From: Candidatus Nanopelagicales bacterium
Lineage (GTDB): Bacteria; Actinomycetota; Actinomycetes; S36-B12
Length of the DNA stretch: 39,359 nt
Reading direction: 5' to 3'
NCBI GenBank assembly: GCA_030830865.1
Contig: JAURME010000144.1
Location: 1 to 39,359 of the forward strand
Each line of letters starts with the position of its first letter. Position 1 is the stretch's first letter. The position numbers and the translations under genes are program-made. Shown here piece after piece: positions 1 through 7,956 of this stretch. The notes under the pieces are model-generated. The model worked only from the letters and a program-made list of their open reading frames with translations, did not search any database and was not told the DNA's origin.

Positions 1-391
1 CGACGTGTACCGCTCGTCCGGGCCGGGCGGTCAGGGTGTCAACACGACCGACTCCGCGGTACGCATCACGCACATCCCCACGGGGATCGTGGTGTAGTGC
101 CAGAACGAGCGATCCCAGATCCAGAACCGTGCCTCGGCCATGGCCGTCCTGCAGTCCAAGCTCCTGGAAGTCCGGCGCCGCGAGGAGCAGGCCAAGATCG
201 ACGCCCTCAAGGGAGACAGCGCCGGCTCATGGGGCAACCAGATGCGGTCCTACGTCCTGCACCCGTACCAGATGGTCAAGGACCTTCGCACCGAGGAGGA
301 GACCGGGAACACCGCCGCCGTCCTCGACGGGGAGATCGACTCATTCGTGGAAGCGGGAATTCGTTGGCGGAAGCAGACATCCGTCGCCTAG
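1..391 (+). pseudogene. prfB: Peptide chain release factor 2, C-terminal part, with in-frame amber codon
   Basis: This is the 3' end of the gene for RF2, which releases nascent chains at UAA and UGA codons. Reading from base 2 gives the catalytic GGQ region ([10 protein letters not shown]) followed by [15 protein letters not shown] codon then sits at 95-97, and the same frame continues with CQNERSQ and the usual RF2 tail ([25 protein letters not shown]) to a TAG stop at 389-391. Family members normally have Ser, Thr or Gln at the interrupted position, so one change (for example TCG to TAG) explains it. As written, the protein would end soon after GGQ. The well-known autoregulatory prfB frameshift is at a UGA near codon 26 and is unrelated. 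prfB followed by ftsE-ftsX-smpB is the normal actinobacterial order. Identity is certain; whether the stop is real is not. Confidence 0.85.
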
Positions 392-457
392 GGTGCGATC
401 TGACTGGAGCACAGACTCACGTCTCTTCTATCCATCTCCCGACTGCGAGGAGCGGCC

Positions 458-1507
458 GTGAAGTCCCTGGTGTACCACGGAAACGGCAACGACGGACATG
501 GGGACTTTCGGTTGGAGGACGTTCCCGTCCCTGATCTCATCCCCGGCAGCGTCGAGGTGGACATCGACTGGTGCGGCATCTGCGGGTCGGATCTGCATGA
601 GTACGAGACGGACACCGCTTCGGGATACACGACCCCCGTGATCCTGGGTCATGAGTTCTCCGGGGTCATCTCCGCGGTGGGTGACGGCGTGGACAACGTA
701 CGGGTGGGCGAGCGCGTCACGGTCGAACCCTTCATGTACTGCAAGTCCTGCGAAGTCTGCCTTGCCGACGAGTACCACCTCTGCGCAAGCCTCGCCGTCG
801 TCGGCGTGCACACCGTCGGGGGCGGATTCGCGGAGAAGGCAGTCATCCCGGCCTACACGGTGCACACAGTTCCGGACTCGGTGTCATCTGAGGTGGCCGC
901 ACTGTGTGAGCCCATCGCCGTGGGATGGCACGCGATGCGCATGGCGGGACTCGCACCGGGACAGACTGCGCTGGTGATCGGCGCGGGCCCCATTGGACTT
1001 ACGTCCCTGATGTGCGCGCAGGCCTTCGGGGCGTCGATGGTCGCGGTGAGCGTCCGCCGCCCCGGAGCCAGGGAGGACGCCGCCGTCAGGCTGAACGCCG
1101 ATGTCGTCCTTGACTCCAGCAAGGTGGATGTCGTCGAGCACATCATGGAGCTCACCGGCGGGCGTGGCGTTGACGCCGTCTTCGAATGCTCGGGTGCCCC
1201 GGAGGGCATGGACACCGCCATGAAGGCCCTCAAGATCGGTGGAACCATCGTCAGCCTCTCGGTCTGGGTCGAGCCGGCGCCGTGCGACTTCATGCAGGTC
1301 CTTCTGAAGGAGGCCCGTATCGTGGGTAGCAAGGGCTACAGCGGTCAGGACTTCCCCGAGGTGATCCAGGCGCTGGCCGAGGGGCGCATTCGCGGCGCCG
1401 AGCAGATCATCACCACGAGAATCGAGCTCGATGACGTCATCTCCCATGGTTTCGCCGAGCTCGAGCGCGATCGCACCAAGCACGTCAAGGTGCTCGTGCG
1501 ACCGTAG
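458..1507 (+). CDS. Zinc-dependent alcohol dehydrogenase, butanediol dehydrogenase-like
   Basis: A 349-residue medium-chain dehydrogenase/reductase. Catalytic zinc ligands are in CGICGSD (Cys42) and GHE (His65, Glu66). The structural zinc lobe has four cysteines (Cys95, 98, 101, 109). The Rossmann motif VIGAGPIGL near residue 173 binds NAD(P). The overall pattern resembles 2,3-butanediol/sorbitol-type dehydrogenases, which oxidise secondary alcohols or polyols, but the substrate cannot be fixed. The GTG start is supported by an AGGAG about 5 nt upstream. It lies between prfB and ftsE, where most actinobacteria have nothing or an unrelated gene, so it is probably an insertion into a conserved neighbourhood rather than a functional partner. 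Confidence 0.9.
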   Translation: MKSLVYHGNGNDGHGDFRLEDVPVPDLIPGSVEVDIDWCGICGSDLHEYETDTASGYTTPVILGHEFSGVISAVGDGVDNVRVGERVTVEPFMYCKSCEVCLADEYHLCASLAVVGVHTVGGGFAEKAVIPAYTVHTVPDSVSSEVAALCEPIAVGWHAMRMAGLAPGQTALVIGAGPIGLTSLMCAQAFGASMVAVSVRRPGAREDAAVRLNADVVLDSSKVDVVEHIMELTGGRGVDAVFECSGAPEGMDTAMKALKIGGTIVSLSVWVEPAPCDFMQVLLKEARIVGSKGYSGQDFPEVIQALAEGRIRGAEQIITTRIELDDVISHGFAELERDRTKHVKVLVRP

Positions 1508-1523
1508 TCGCCAGAGAAGCACC

Positions 1524-1529
1524 TAGACT
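1524..1529 (+). promoter_or_regulatory. -10 box for leaderless ftsE transcript
   Basis: TAGACT ends 7 nt before the ftsE GTG, so transcription would begin at or next to the start codon. No Shine-Dalgarno sequence is visible. Confidence 0.5.
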
Positions 1530-1536
1530 GTTCAGC

Positions 1537-2226
1537 GTGATCCTCTTCGACCACGTCACGAAGCTGTACCCCACGCAGCAGCGGCCTGCGCTCGACGACG
1601 TATCGCTGGAGATCGAGAAGGGCGAGTTCGTCTTCCTCGTCGGCCCCTCCGGATCCGGCAAGTCCACCTTTCTTCGTCTCGTGCTCCGCGAGGAGCGCCC
1701 CACGAAGGGTCAGGTCTGGGTCCTCGGCAAGGACCTCAACCGCCTGTCGAACTGGAAGATCCCCATGCTGCGGCGCCAGATCGGCACCGTCTTCCAGGAC
1801 TTCCGCCTGCTGCCCAACAAGACCGTGGCGGAGAACGTGGCCTTCGCCCTCGAGGTGATCGGCAAGCCGTCGTCCCACATCAAGAAGGTCGTCCCGGAGG
1901 TCCTCGAGGTGGTCGGTCTTGAGGGCAAGGAGAGCCGTCGCCCCGACGAACTCTCCGGCGGCGAGCAGCAGCGCGTCGCCATCGCGCGCGCCTTCGTCAA
2001 TCGCCCGATGATGCTCATCGCCGACGAGCCCACGGGCAACCTGGACCCGGGCACCTCGGTCGGCATCATGAAGCTTCTCGATCGCATCAACCGGCTGGGC
2101 ACGACCGTCGTCATGTCGACCCACGATGCCCAGATCGTCGATCAGATGCGCCGTCGCGTCATCGAGCTCGAGGGTGGCCACGTGGTCCGCGACCAGACGC
2201 GCGGCGTCTACGGATACGCCCAATGA
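1537..2226 (+). CDS. ftsE: Cell division ATP-binding protein FtsE
   Basis: A 229-residue ABC ATPase that works with FtsX at the division septum to drive periplasmic peptidoglycan hydrolases. Walker A (GPSGSGKST), the ABC signature (LSGGEQQR) and Walker B with the FtsE/LolD-type extension ([11 protein letters not shown]) are all present, and length is normal for FtsE. The GTG start at 1537 has a -10 box directly upstream and no Shine-Dalgarno. The stop overlaps the ftsX start by 4 nt (ATGA), so the two are translationally coupled. Confidence 0.97.
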   Translation: MILFDHVTKLYPTQQRPALDDVSLEIEKGEFVFLVGPSGSGKSTFLRLVLREERPTKGQVWVLGKDLNRLSNWKIPMLRRQIGTVFQDFRLLPNKTVAENVAFALEVIGKPSSHIKKVVPEVLEVVGLEGKESRRPDELSGGEQQRVAIARAFVNRPMMLIADEPTGNLDPGTSVGIMKLLDRINRLGTTVVMSTHDAQIVDQMRRRVIELEGGHVVRDQTRGVYGYAQ

Positions 2227-3131
2227 GGGCGACCTTCGTCGCCAGCGAGGTCGGCAACGGCCTGCGGCGCAACCTCACGATGACCCTCGCCGTGATCATC
2301 ACGGTGGCGGTGTCCCTCGCCCTGTTCGGTGCGAGCCTTCTCGTGCGTGCGCAGGTGTCCGCGATGAAGGACTTCTGGTACGACAAGGTCGAGGTCTCGA
2401 TCTTCCTGTGCAGCAAGGGCAGTGATACTCCCTCGTGCGCCGGCGGCGCGGTAACGGCGGCCCAGCGCGACCAGATCAAGGCGGACCTCGAGAGCCTGCG
2501 CCCGCTCGTCGACGAGATCTACTACGAGTCCAAGGCCGAGGCGTACCAGCGGTTCACCGAACAATTCAAGAACTCTCCGATCGTCGACAACGTCACCGAG
2601 AAGTCACTTCCCGAGTCTTTCCGCGTGAAGCTGGCGGATCCGACCAAGTACGACGTCGTCGCATCCGCGTTCGCCGGGCGACCCGGCATCGAGCAGGTCA
2701 ACGATCAGCGGCAGGTGCTCGACAAGTTCTTCCAGTTGCTGGGCGGTCTGCAGGCCATCGCACTGCTCATCGCGGGCGTCATGCTGGTGGTAACGGTCCT
2801 GCTGATCGTCAACACGATGCGCGTCGCGGCGTTCAGCCGACGCCGTGAGACGAGCATCATGCGTCTGGTCGGCGCCTCGAACTTCTACATCCAGCTTCCT
2901 TTCCTCCTCGAGGCGGCGTTCGCCGCGGCGATCGGCGCGGTCCTCGCGATCGGCGCGCTCGTCCTCATGAAGGTCGTCATCATCGACGGAGTCCTGGCGC
3001 CGTCCTTCCAGTTCACGGCGTTCGTCGGTTGGGAGGCTGTTGCGGCGATCGCCCCGGTCATGCTGATCACGGGCATCGCCTTGGCAGGTCTCGCCGCCTT
3101 CTTCACCCTCCGCAAGTACCTGCGCGTGTGA
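2223..3131 (+). CDS. ftsX: Cell division permease-like protein FtsX
   Basis: A 302-residue membrane partner of FtsE. There is one transmembrane helix near residues 21-43, an extracytoplasmic domain of roughly 125 residues containing a short two-Cys loop ([10 protein letters not shown]), then three C-terminal helices in the typical FtsX fold with the [14 protein letters not shown] coupling segment. The external domain normally recruits a cell-wall hydrolase or its activator. It starts inside the ftsE stop and ends inside the start of the next gene (GTGA overlap), so three genes are translationally linked. Confidence 0.96.
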   Translation: MRATFVASEVGNGLRRNLTMTLAVIITVAVSLALFGASLLVRAQVSAMKDFWYDKVEVSIFLCSKGSDTPSCAGGAVTAAQRDQIKADLESLRPLVDEIYYESKAEAYQRFTEQFKNSPIVDNVTEKSLPESFRVKLADPTKYDVVASAFAGRPGIEQVNDQRQVLDKFFQLLGGLQAIALLIAGVMLVVTVLLIVNTMRVAAFSRRRETSIMRLVGASNFYIQLPFLLEAAFAAAIGAVLAIGALVLMKVVIIDGVLAPSFQFTAFVGWEAVAAIAPVMLITGIALAGLAAFFTLRKYLRV

Positions 3132-4111
3132 GCAGCCTCCTCAGTCTCGAGCCACTCCCGCGGACCCGGCGGGGGTGGATCGCCCTCGTGGTCGTGGGGG
3201 TCTTCCTCGTGGTGGCCTTTTCGGTCGTCGTCCGCTTCTACGACGCCGAGGGCGGAATCAACGTCTCCGGTGGTGCCGATGTCCCGCCGGACGCTTCCGG
3301 TGTGATGGTCCAGATCGAGCCCCTGACGGTGGACGCGAACGTCAACACCGCGCGCATGCGCCTGTCGTTCGGGCCGGAGGGTGGCGAACTCTTCGACGAC
3401 CAGGGGCGGCCGACGAAGAACATACGCATCACCGTGGCCAACGCGTTCCAGGGCCCCAACGAGTTCAAGTTCCCGGCCGGCTCGGCCATGGGAGCCAGAG
3501 AAGTGGTCGTGGGCATGGCAGGTGACACGGCCGTCTATCCCTTCGATGACCACGGTGTCGAACTCATCTTCACGGCCGACACCTTCACCAAGGGGGCGGA
3601 CGGCGCCGTCACGTCCGAAAAGCCGATCGACCTGTTCCTCGAAGCCAGCGGCGGAGTGAACGGCTGGGACACGTCCGTGGAGATCGATCCTGATATAGGG
3701 GTCGGCTACTACGCGTCTTTCGATTTCGCCCGCGCCTTCTCGACCGTCGCCTTCGTGATGGTGATCCTCGTCATCGCGGGAGTGCTGGCCTTCCTGGCCC
3801 TTGTCACCGGCGCGCTGGTCCAGGCAGACCGTCGACCGGCCGAGGCGGCACTGCTCTCCTGGACGGCCGCCTTGATCTTTGCGCTGCCAGCTCTGCGCAA
3901 CTACATGCCCAACGCACCGCCATTCGGTGCCTCCATCGACATGTACGCCTACCTGTGGTTCATCGTGGCTGCGGGCGCAGCCGCCGTGCTGGTGATCTTC
4001 GGCTGGAACGGGCAGCGGCTGGCGGAGAAGCGACGGATCGAACGCGAGCGAGAACATGAACGTGACCTCGCGGGCACTCCTGCCGGCACCGGGGGCTCGC
4101 ATGCCACGTGA
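3128..4111 (+). CDS. DUF4436-like membrane protein coupled to ftsX
   Basis: A protein of 327 residues from the GTG at 3128, which overlaps the ftsX stop by 4 nt. The ORF track start at 3029 lies inside ftsX and is unlikely. One N-terminal helix ([16 protein letters not shown]) is followed by a predicted extracytoplasmic beta-rich region of about 190 residues, then three C-terminal helices and a charged tail ([14 protein letters not shown]). The layout fits the actinobacterial DUF4436 family, whose function is unknown. The position between ftsX and smpB is where other actinobacteria often encode an M23-type hydrolase thought to act with FtsEX, so a role at the septum or envelope is possible but inferred. 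Its last 11 nt overlap smpB. Confidence 0.8.
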   Translation: MSSLLSLEPLPRTRRGWIALVVVGVFLVVAFSVVVRFYDAEGGINVSGGADVPPDASGVMVQIEPLTVDANVNTARMRLSFGPEGGELFDDQGRPTKNIRITVANAFQGPNEFKFPAGSAMGAREVVVGMAGDTAVYPFDDHGVELIFTADTFTKGADGAVTSEKPIDLFLEASGGVNGWDTSVEIDPDIGVGYYASFDFARAFSTVAFVMVILVIAGVLAFLALVTGALVQADRRPAEAALLSWTAALIFALPALRNYMPNAPPFGASIDMYAYLWFIVAAGAAAVLVIFGWNGQRLAEKRRIEREREHERDLAGTPAGTGGSHAT

Positions 4112-4577
4112 GAAGGGGCGCACGCTTGTCGCCCAGAACAAGAAGGCCCGGCACGACTACTCGATCGAGGACGTATACGAGGCCGGCATGGTGCTGACCG
4201 GCACCGAGGTGAAGTCCCTGCGAGCAGGTCGGGCGTCCCTGACCGATGGCTTTGCGACCCTCGATGACGGTGAGGTCTGGCTCCGCGGCGTCCACATCCC
4301 CGAGTACACGCAGGGCACGTGGACCAATCACGAGCCGCGAAGGGCTCGCAAGCTCCTGCTGCACAAGGAGGAGCTGAACCGCATCGCCAAGAAAGTCCAC
4401 GACACCGGCGTGACGCTCGTTCCGCTCGCCCTCTACTTCAAGGACGGCTACGCCAAGGTCGAGATCGCCGTGGCCCGTGGCCGCAAGAGCTACGACAAGC
4501 GGCAGGCCATCGCCGAGCGCGAGTCCAAGCGTGAGGCCGACCGTGCCGTCGGCCGACGGTCCAAGGGCGTCGAGTAG
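4101..4577 (+). CDS. smpB: SsrA-binding protein SmpB
   Basis: A 158-residue small protein that binds tmRNA and delivers it to stalled ribosomes for trans-translation. It has the family signatures [27 protein letters not shown] and the basic C-terminal tail ([11 protein letters not shown]). The ATG at 4101 ([10 protein letters not shown]) is chosen over the ORF-track start at 4056 because family members begin here. It overlaps the DUF4436-like gene by 11 nt. The tmRNA gene follows about 210 nt downstream, the usual arrangement. Confidence 0.97.
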   Translation: MPREKGRTLVAQNKKARHDYSIEDVYEAGMVLTGTEVKSLRAGRASLTDGFATLDDGEVWLRGVHIPEYTQGTWTNHEPRRARKLLLHKEELNRIAKKVHDTGVTLVPLALYFKDGYAKVEIAVARGRKSYDKRQAIAERESKREADRAVGRRSKGVE

Positions 4578-4620
4578 CTGCTCCGGCACATCCCCCGGGC
4601 GGTCCGTCCTGAACTGCCTA

Positions 4621-4682
4621 CGCGAGTGGTCAGTTGTCGGGACTCCCGAGGCCTCTGGCACCCCGACAACTGACCACTCGCG
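4621..4682 (+). repeat. 21-bp perfect inverted repeat downstream of smpB
   Basis: The arms 4621-4641 and 4662-4682 are perfect reverse complements around a 20-nt loop (one arm begins CGCGAGTGGTCAGTTG). There is no T-run. It could act as the smpB terminator, or be one of the long hairpins that recur between genes in this window. Confidence 0.75.
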
Positions 4683-4714
4683 GGACGGGGGAGGGGAATG
4701 CAGAGGTCGGCGGG

Positions 4715-4743
4715 TTGGTTGTCCTGACTGATGGGCGTACCAT
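4715..4743 (+). promoter_or_regulatory. Candidate ssrA promoter
   Basis: TTGGTT, a 17-nt spacer and TACCAT give an acceptable sigma-70-type promoter about 50 nt before the mature tmRNA 5' end. It is the best match I see in this gap, but it is not strong. Confidence 0.3.
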
Positions 4744-4790
4744 CGAAGTCGGCCACGCGATCGAAGGATCAGCCGATTGACAATTCCACA

Positions 4791-5158
4791 GGGGGTGACA
4801 GGTTTCGACGGACAGATGTCTTGACTGGTGAAGCGTGTCGAGAATCCAGGGTGATCTCGTAAAACATCCTTGGAAACTAATAACTGCCAACAAGAAGCAG
4901 TCTGCTGACGCTTACGCCCTCGCGGCCTAAGCACTAGATCAGCCGTCAGCCCGATGCGTCCCCGAATCGGGAGCTGGCGTCGCCAGGGGACTCACCAAGC
5001 CCTCCGGTCACGGGAGGGGGAGGAAAACCAAACAGTGACTGGACCGTCACCGCACAGTGCCACACGAAGTGCGGGGGTCGAGTAGCGACAGCGTGGCTAC
5101 ACACGTAGAAGAACAGAAGAGGCCTGCACGGACCCGGGTTCGATTCCCGGCACCTCCA
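4791..5158 (+). ncRNA. ssrA: Transfer-messenger RNA (tmRNA)
   Basis: The RNA rescues stalled ribosomes and adds a degradation tag. The 5' end GGGGGTGACAGGTTTCGAC pairs with the 3' CACCTCC (7 bp with one G-T pair). The T-arm (CCGGG TTCGATT CCCGG) is intact and A5158 is the discriminator; CCA is not encoded. The tag frame runs 4886-4930 and reads ANKKQSADAYALAA followed by TAA, ending in the ALAA degron recognised by ClpXP. smpB is immediately upstream. The last bases may extend 1-2 nt. Confidence 0.95.
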
Positions 5159-5164
5159 CAACGG

Positions 5165-5198
5165 ACGAAGGTCCAGGGTTGATCCCCTGGGCCTTCGT
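5165..5198 (+). terminator. Terminator hairpin after ssrA
   Basis: A 14-bp stem with one G-T wobble (ACGAAGGTCCAGGG paired with CCCTGGGCCTTCGT) and a 6-nt loop, just downstream of the tmRNA 3' end. Confidence 0.75.
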
Positions 5199-5256
5199 GC
5201 GTTGTTGGGGTTGTTCGTCGGGAATCGGGAGGAGTCCGCCTTGGGGGCGGTCGACG

Positions 5257-5274
5257 GATTCCGGCACCTCCACA
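5257..5274 (+). repeat. Imperfect duplicate of the tmRNA 3' end, possible att remnant
   Basis: GATTCCGGCACCTCCACA repeats the tmRNA end (5142-5160, GATTCCCGGCACCTCCACA) with one C missing, 115 nt downstream. tmRNA 3' ends are favoured integrase targets and integration duplicates this segment. No integrase or other mobile gene lies between, so at most this marks a lost or replaced element. Confidence 0.45.
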
Positions 5275-5286
5275 GGGGGCTACACG

Positions 5287-5324
5287 ACAGGAAGGGCCCG
5301 ACCGTGAGGTCGGGCCCTTCCTGT
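5287..5324 (-). terminator. Terminator hairpin of cspA
   Basis: A perfect stem of about 17 bp (ACAGGAAGGGCCCGACC paired with GGTCGGGCCCTTCCTGT) with a GTGA loop, 17 nt beyond the cspA stop. It could also stop readthrough from ssrA on the other strand. Confidence 0.75.
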
Positions 5325-5340
5325 TGACTGAAGTCAGAGG

Positions 5341-5544
5341 TCAGACGACGCGGACCTTGTCAGCCTGGGGACCCTTCGGGCCCTGGGTGATGTCGAACTC
5401 GACGGTCTGGTTCTCATCGAGCGAGCGGTAGCCATCGGAGTCGATAGCGGAGTAGTGGACGAAAACGTCCGGTCCGCCGTCAGCCTGCTCGATGAAGCCG
5501 AAGCCCTTTTCCGCGTTGAACCACTTAACGGTGCCTTGTGCCAT
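5341..5544 (-). CDS. cspA: Cold-shock domain protein (CspA family)
   Basis: A 67-residue single cold-shock domain that binds single-stranded nucleic acid and acts as an RNA chaperone. RNP1 (KGFGFI) and RNP2 (VFVHYSAI) are both present, as is the N-terminal [11 protein letters not shown]. An AAGGAG lies about 9 nt before the ATG. It stands alone, with a strong hairpin after its stop. Csp genes commonly have regulatory 5' leaders; the divergent region upstream (about 220 nt, 5545-5767) could contain one, but I see no defined structure there. Confidence 0.96.
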   Translation of the reverse strand: MAQGTVKWFNAEKGFGFIEQADGGPDVFVHYSAIDSDGYRSLDENQTVEFDITQGPKGPQADKVRVV

Positions 5545-5754
5545 GATGCCAAATCTCCTTGACGAGTGACGTGCCAGGCGGTTTACCTGCTACGCGGTGA
5601 AGCCGTATCGCGCCTGTGTCCTCGTGGGGATCTGGTGCTGACATGCCTTTACCTAGGGACAAGGGTGGCCTATAGGGGTGGAGGGCCGCACACCGGGGTC
5701 CCCTATGGCGCGATTTCACCTATGGACCTGCCCACGCGGGTGGCTGTCCTCCTC

Positions 5755-5760
5755 TACCCT
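5755..5760 (+). promoter_or_regulatory. -10 box for leaderless start at 5768
   Basis: TACCCT ends 7 nt before the GTG at 5768, the spacing seen at other starts in this window. It supports 5768 as the original start of the broken secreted-protein gene. Confidence 0.45.
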
Positions 5761-5767
5761 CCCCTGC

Positions 5768-6311
5768 GTGCGAACCTTCCGGATACCCCCGTCGGAGCCT
5801 GCGTCCTCGGGCTCGCCTCGTCCATCGCCCTCGCGTCCCCGGTGGCTGCGGACGGCGGAGCCTCCATAAGCATCGGAATGGGCCAGAGGGGCAACGACGG
5901 ATACGGGCATACCGACCAAGGCCACCATCACGGGCACCGCAACATCAGGCACCTGCTCGGTCACGGCGACGGACGGTCTGGGCTCGTCGGCAACCTATGA
6001 GCTGCCCCTGGGCCATGGGTGAGCAGACGGCCTCGCTCGGCAAGGCGTTCGACCCGAACGGGATGCTCACGCAGGGCAATAAGTACCTCACGGGCCCGGT
6101 CGGGCTGAAGACTGATCAGGGCAACAAGGTGATCTACACCGTGACCGGGAAGAAGAAGTTCTGCTCGAAGGTGGTCATGCAGATGAAGGTCTACCTCGTA
6201 ACGTCCAAGACATCCGCTGACAAGTCCTGCACGGTCAAGGCGAAGGCGCCCACGACGTCGGATGACTACAACCCCCTCAACGTCATCAACACCCTCGGCG
6301 TCTTCCACTAG
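5768..6311 (+). pseudogene. Secreted protein gene broken by about three frame shifts
   Basis: No single frame gives a whole protein, but three joined frames do. The GTG at 5768 starts VRTFRIP. After the five-C run at about 5786 the next frame reads PVGACVLGLASSIALASPVAA, an evident signal peptide. After about 5870-5897 (a four-G run lies there) a second switch gives TKATITGTATSGTCSVTATDG. After about 5995-6020 a third gives GEQTASLGKAF and a Lys-rich end with two Cys, stopping at 6311. The implied product is a small exported protein of about 180 residues of unknown family. The ORF-track entries at 5566 and 5997 are pieces of this. Decay or consensus indels at homopolymers are both possible. 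Confidence 0.6.
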
Positions 6312-6349
6312 CGCGGCGGATTGTCGCGGCGGCCTGACATGATCGGGCC

Positions 6350-7228
6350 GTGACCCGCCTGCTCGACCGACCGCCGGCCTGGTCGCTCGCCGTCGTGGCG
6401 ATGCTGTCGGTGCAGATGGGCGCTGCGATCTCCGTAGGCCTGTTCGACGACATCGGCGTCGGTGGCACGGCATGGCTGCGCCTGAGTCTGGGCGCCCTCG
6501 GTTTCGTCCTGCTCGCGCGTCCGCGTTACTGGAGGTGGAGCCTGCGCGAACTGCGAGCACCCGTCCTGCTGGGTCTGGTCTCGGCGATGATGACGCTGAC
6601 CTTCCTCGCCGCCATTGACCGGCTGCCGCTGGGAACGGTGGTGGCGATCGAGTTCATGGGGCCGCTGACGGTGGCTGCCATGCACAGTTCGACCCGACGA
6701 GCCCTGGCCTGGCCGGTGCTCGCCCTCATCGGCGTCGTCCTGCTCACCGAGCCGTGGCAGGGGAGCCTTGACGCGCTGGGCATCGCCTTCGCCGCCGTGG
6801 CCGCCGTCGGCTGGGGCCTGTACATCGTCATCACCCAGCACGTGGGGGACCGCTTCGCCGGAATCGACGGCTTGGCCATCTCCCTTCCCGTGGCGGCGAT
6901 CGTCACCGCCGCTGTCGGCATCCCCCAGGCGTGGGGGCACATCACCTGGCAGGTGATGGGCATCGCCCTGCTGGCCGCCCTGCTGCTTCCACTCATTCCC
7001 TGGACGTTCGAGCTCTACGCGCTGCGGCGACTGAACAAGGCCGCCTTCGGCACGCTCATGGCGCTCGAGCCGGCCATCGCGCTGCTGATCGGGTTGATCG
7101 TCCTGCGTCAGGTCCCGCTGGTCCCGCAGTGGGTGGGCATCGCCTGCGTGGTCATCGCCGGCATTGCGGCCGAGCGCACGGGCCATCGGCAGGAGGAACT
7201 GCCCGAGCTCGAGACACCGTTGACGTAG
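6350..7228 (+). CDS. EamA/RhtA-type drug-metabolite exporter
   Basis: A 292-residue integral membrane protein with about ten hydrophobic helices in two related halves, the fold of the drug/metabolite transporter superfamily. AAIDRLPLGTVVAIEFMGPL and ALRRLNKAAFGTLMALEPAIALL are typical of RhtA-like exporters of threonine, homoserine and other small amphipathic compounds. The substrate is not deducible. The GTG start lies 6 nt after CATGAT, a possible -10 box, and lacks a clear Shine-Dalgarno. It converges with the TetR gene. Confidence 0.88.
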   Translation: MTRLLDRPPAWSLAVVAMLSVQMGAAISVGLFDDIGVGGTAWLRLSLGALGFVLLARPRYWRWSLRELRAPVLLGLVSAMMTLTFLAAIDRLPLGTVVAIEFMGPLTVAAMHSSTRRALAWPVLALIGVVLLTEPWQGSLDALGIAFAAVAAVGWGLYIVITQHVGDRFAGIDGLAISLPVAAIVTAAVGIPQAWGHITWQVMGIALLAALLLPLIPWTFELYALRRLNKAAFGTLMALEPAIALLIGLIVLRQVPLVPQWVGIACVVIAGIAAERTGHRQEELPELETPLT

Positions 7229-7243
7229 CCCTGGGTCCGCAGA

Positions 7244-7822
7244 TCAGCGGCCCGAACCACCGAGCACCCGGTCGACCATCTGTCGGCGCAGGCGCGGTTG
7301 GGCTCGTGCCTTGGGGTCGAAGGAGAAGTCGACGGCGACGCCCAGGACAGCCGAGACGATGCGCTGGGCCTCCCGATGGACGACAGCCGTCGGCCGGGAG
7401 AGCCCCCGTTCCGCGATGAGGATGCGCTCGAAGCGACCCACGGCACCGTCGATGCGCCCACGTTCGATGTCCGCGAGTTCAGTATCGGCGACGGCATATC
7501 CGAGGTAGGCGATCGTGACCCGCCAGTCGTCCAGGCTCTCGTCGTCGAGGGGGAGCAGGGCAGCGACGCAGCCCTCGAGACCCTCGCCCGCCACCTCGGC
7601 CGCCTCGAATCGGCGCACCTGGCGGGCGGAGACCCAGTGGAAGGTAGCGAGCACGAGGTCGCGCATGTCCCGGAAGTAGGTGCTGACGATGGCCCGACTG
7701 GTGCCGGCTTCGGCGGCCAGCCTGCGCATGGTGAGGGCATGCAGGCCCTCGTGCGCGACGATCCGGCACGCGAGCTCGGCGATCTGGTCGCGAGTCTTCT
7801 CATGGTCCACGAGGACGGGCAT
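7244..7822 (-). CDS. TetR/AcrR-family transcriptional regulator
   Basis: A 192-residue one-component repressor. Its N-terminal helix-turn-helix (residues ~12-58, GLHALTMRRLAAEAGTSRAIVSTYFRDMRDL) fits TetR, and the C-terminal helical half resembles BetI-like ligand-binding domains. It is transcribed away from the frameshifted flavoprotein gene across a 134-nt gap, so that gene is the likely target. The effector is unknown. Confidence 0.88.
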   Translation of the reverse strand: MPVLVDHEKTRDQIAELACRIVAHEGLHALTMRRLAAEAGTSRAIVSTYFRDMRDLVLATFHWVSARQVRRFEAAEVAGEGLEGCVAALLPLDDESLDDWRVTIAYLGYAVADTELADIERGRIDGAVGRFERILIAERGLSRPTAVVHREAQRIVSAVLGVAVDFSFDPKARAQPRLRRQMVDRVLGGSGR

Positions 7823-7828
7823 GGCGCC

Positions 7829-7834
7829 ATTCTG
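7829..7834 (-). promoter_or_regulatory. -10 box for leaderless TetR transcript
   Basis: On the minus strand CAGAAT ends 6 nt before the ATG at 7822, matching the spacing at other starts here. Confidence 0.4.
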
Positions 7835-7956
7835 CCGGTTCGGGCGAGGTATCGTCGTCGTTCAGTGTCATACGGCATGTTTTCCATGCCAAGTGGCTTT
7901 TCACATCAGGTGCCCGGCGGTAGGGTCATGCAAACGCCCTCGACCTGGGAGAAGTC

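Noticed and set aside
95-97. TAG reassigned as a sense codon in this organism
   Set aside because: Many intact genes here (adh, smpB, csoR, hdeD-like, IclR, GH18, MBL) end normally at TAG.
5159-5340. Extra tRNA gene next to ssrA
   Set aside because: Only an acceptor/T-arm-like end is present; no D-arm or anticodon arm precedes it.
5566-6000. 144-residue ORF as a whole gene
   Set aside because: Only its middle part looks like a protein (the signal peptide); the His-rich end is out of frame with the better reading.
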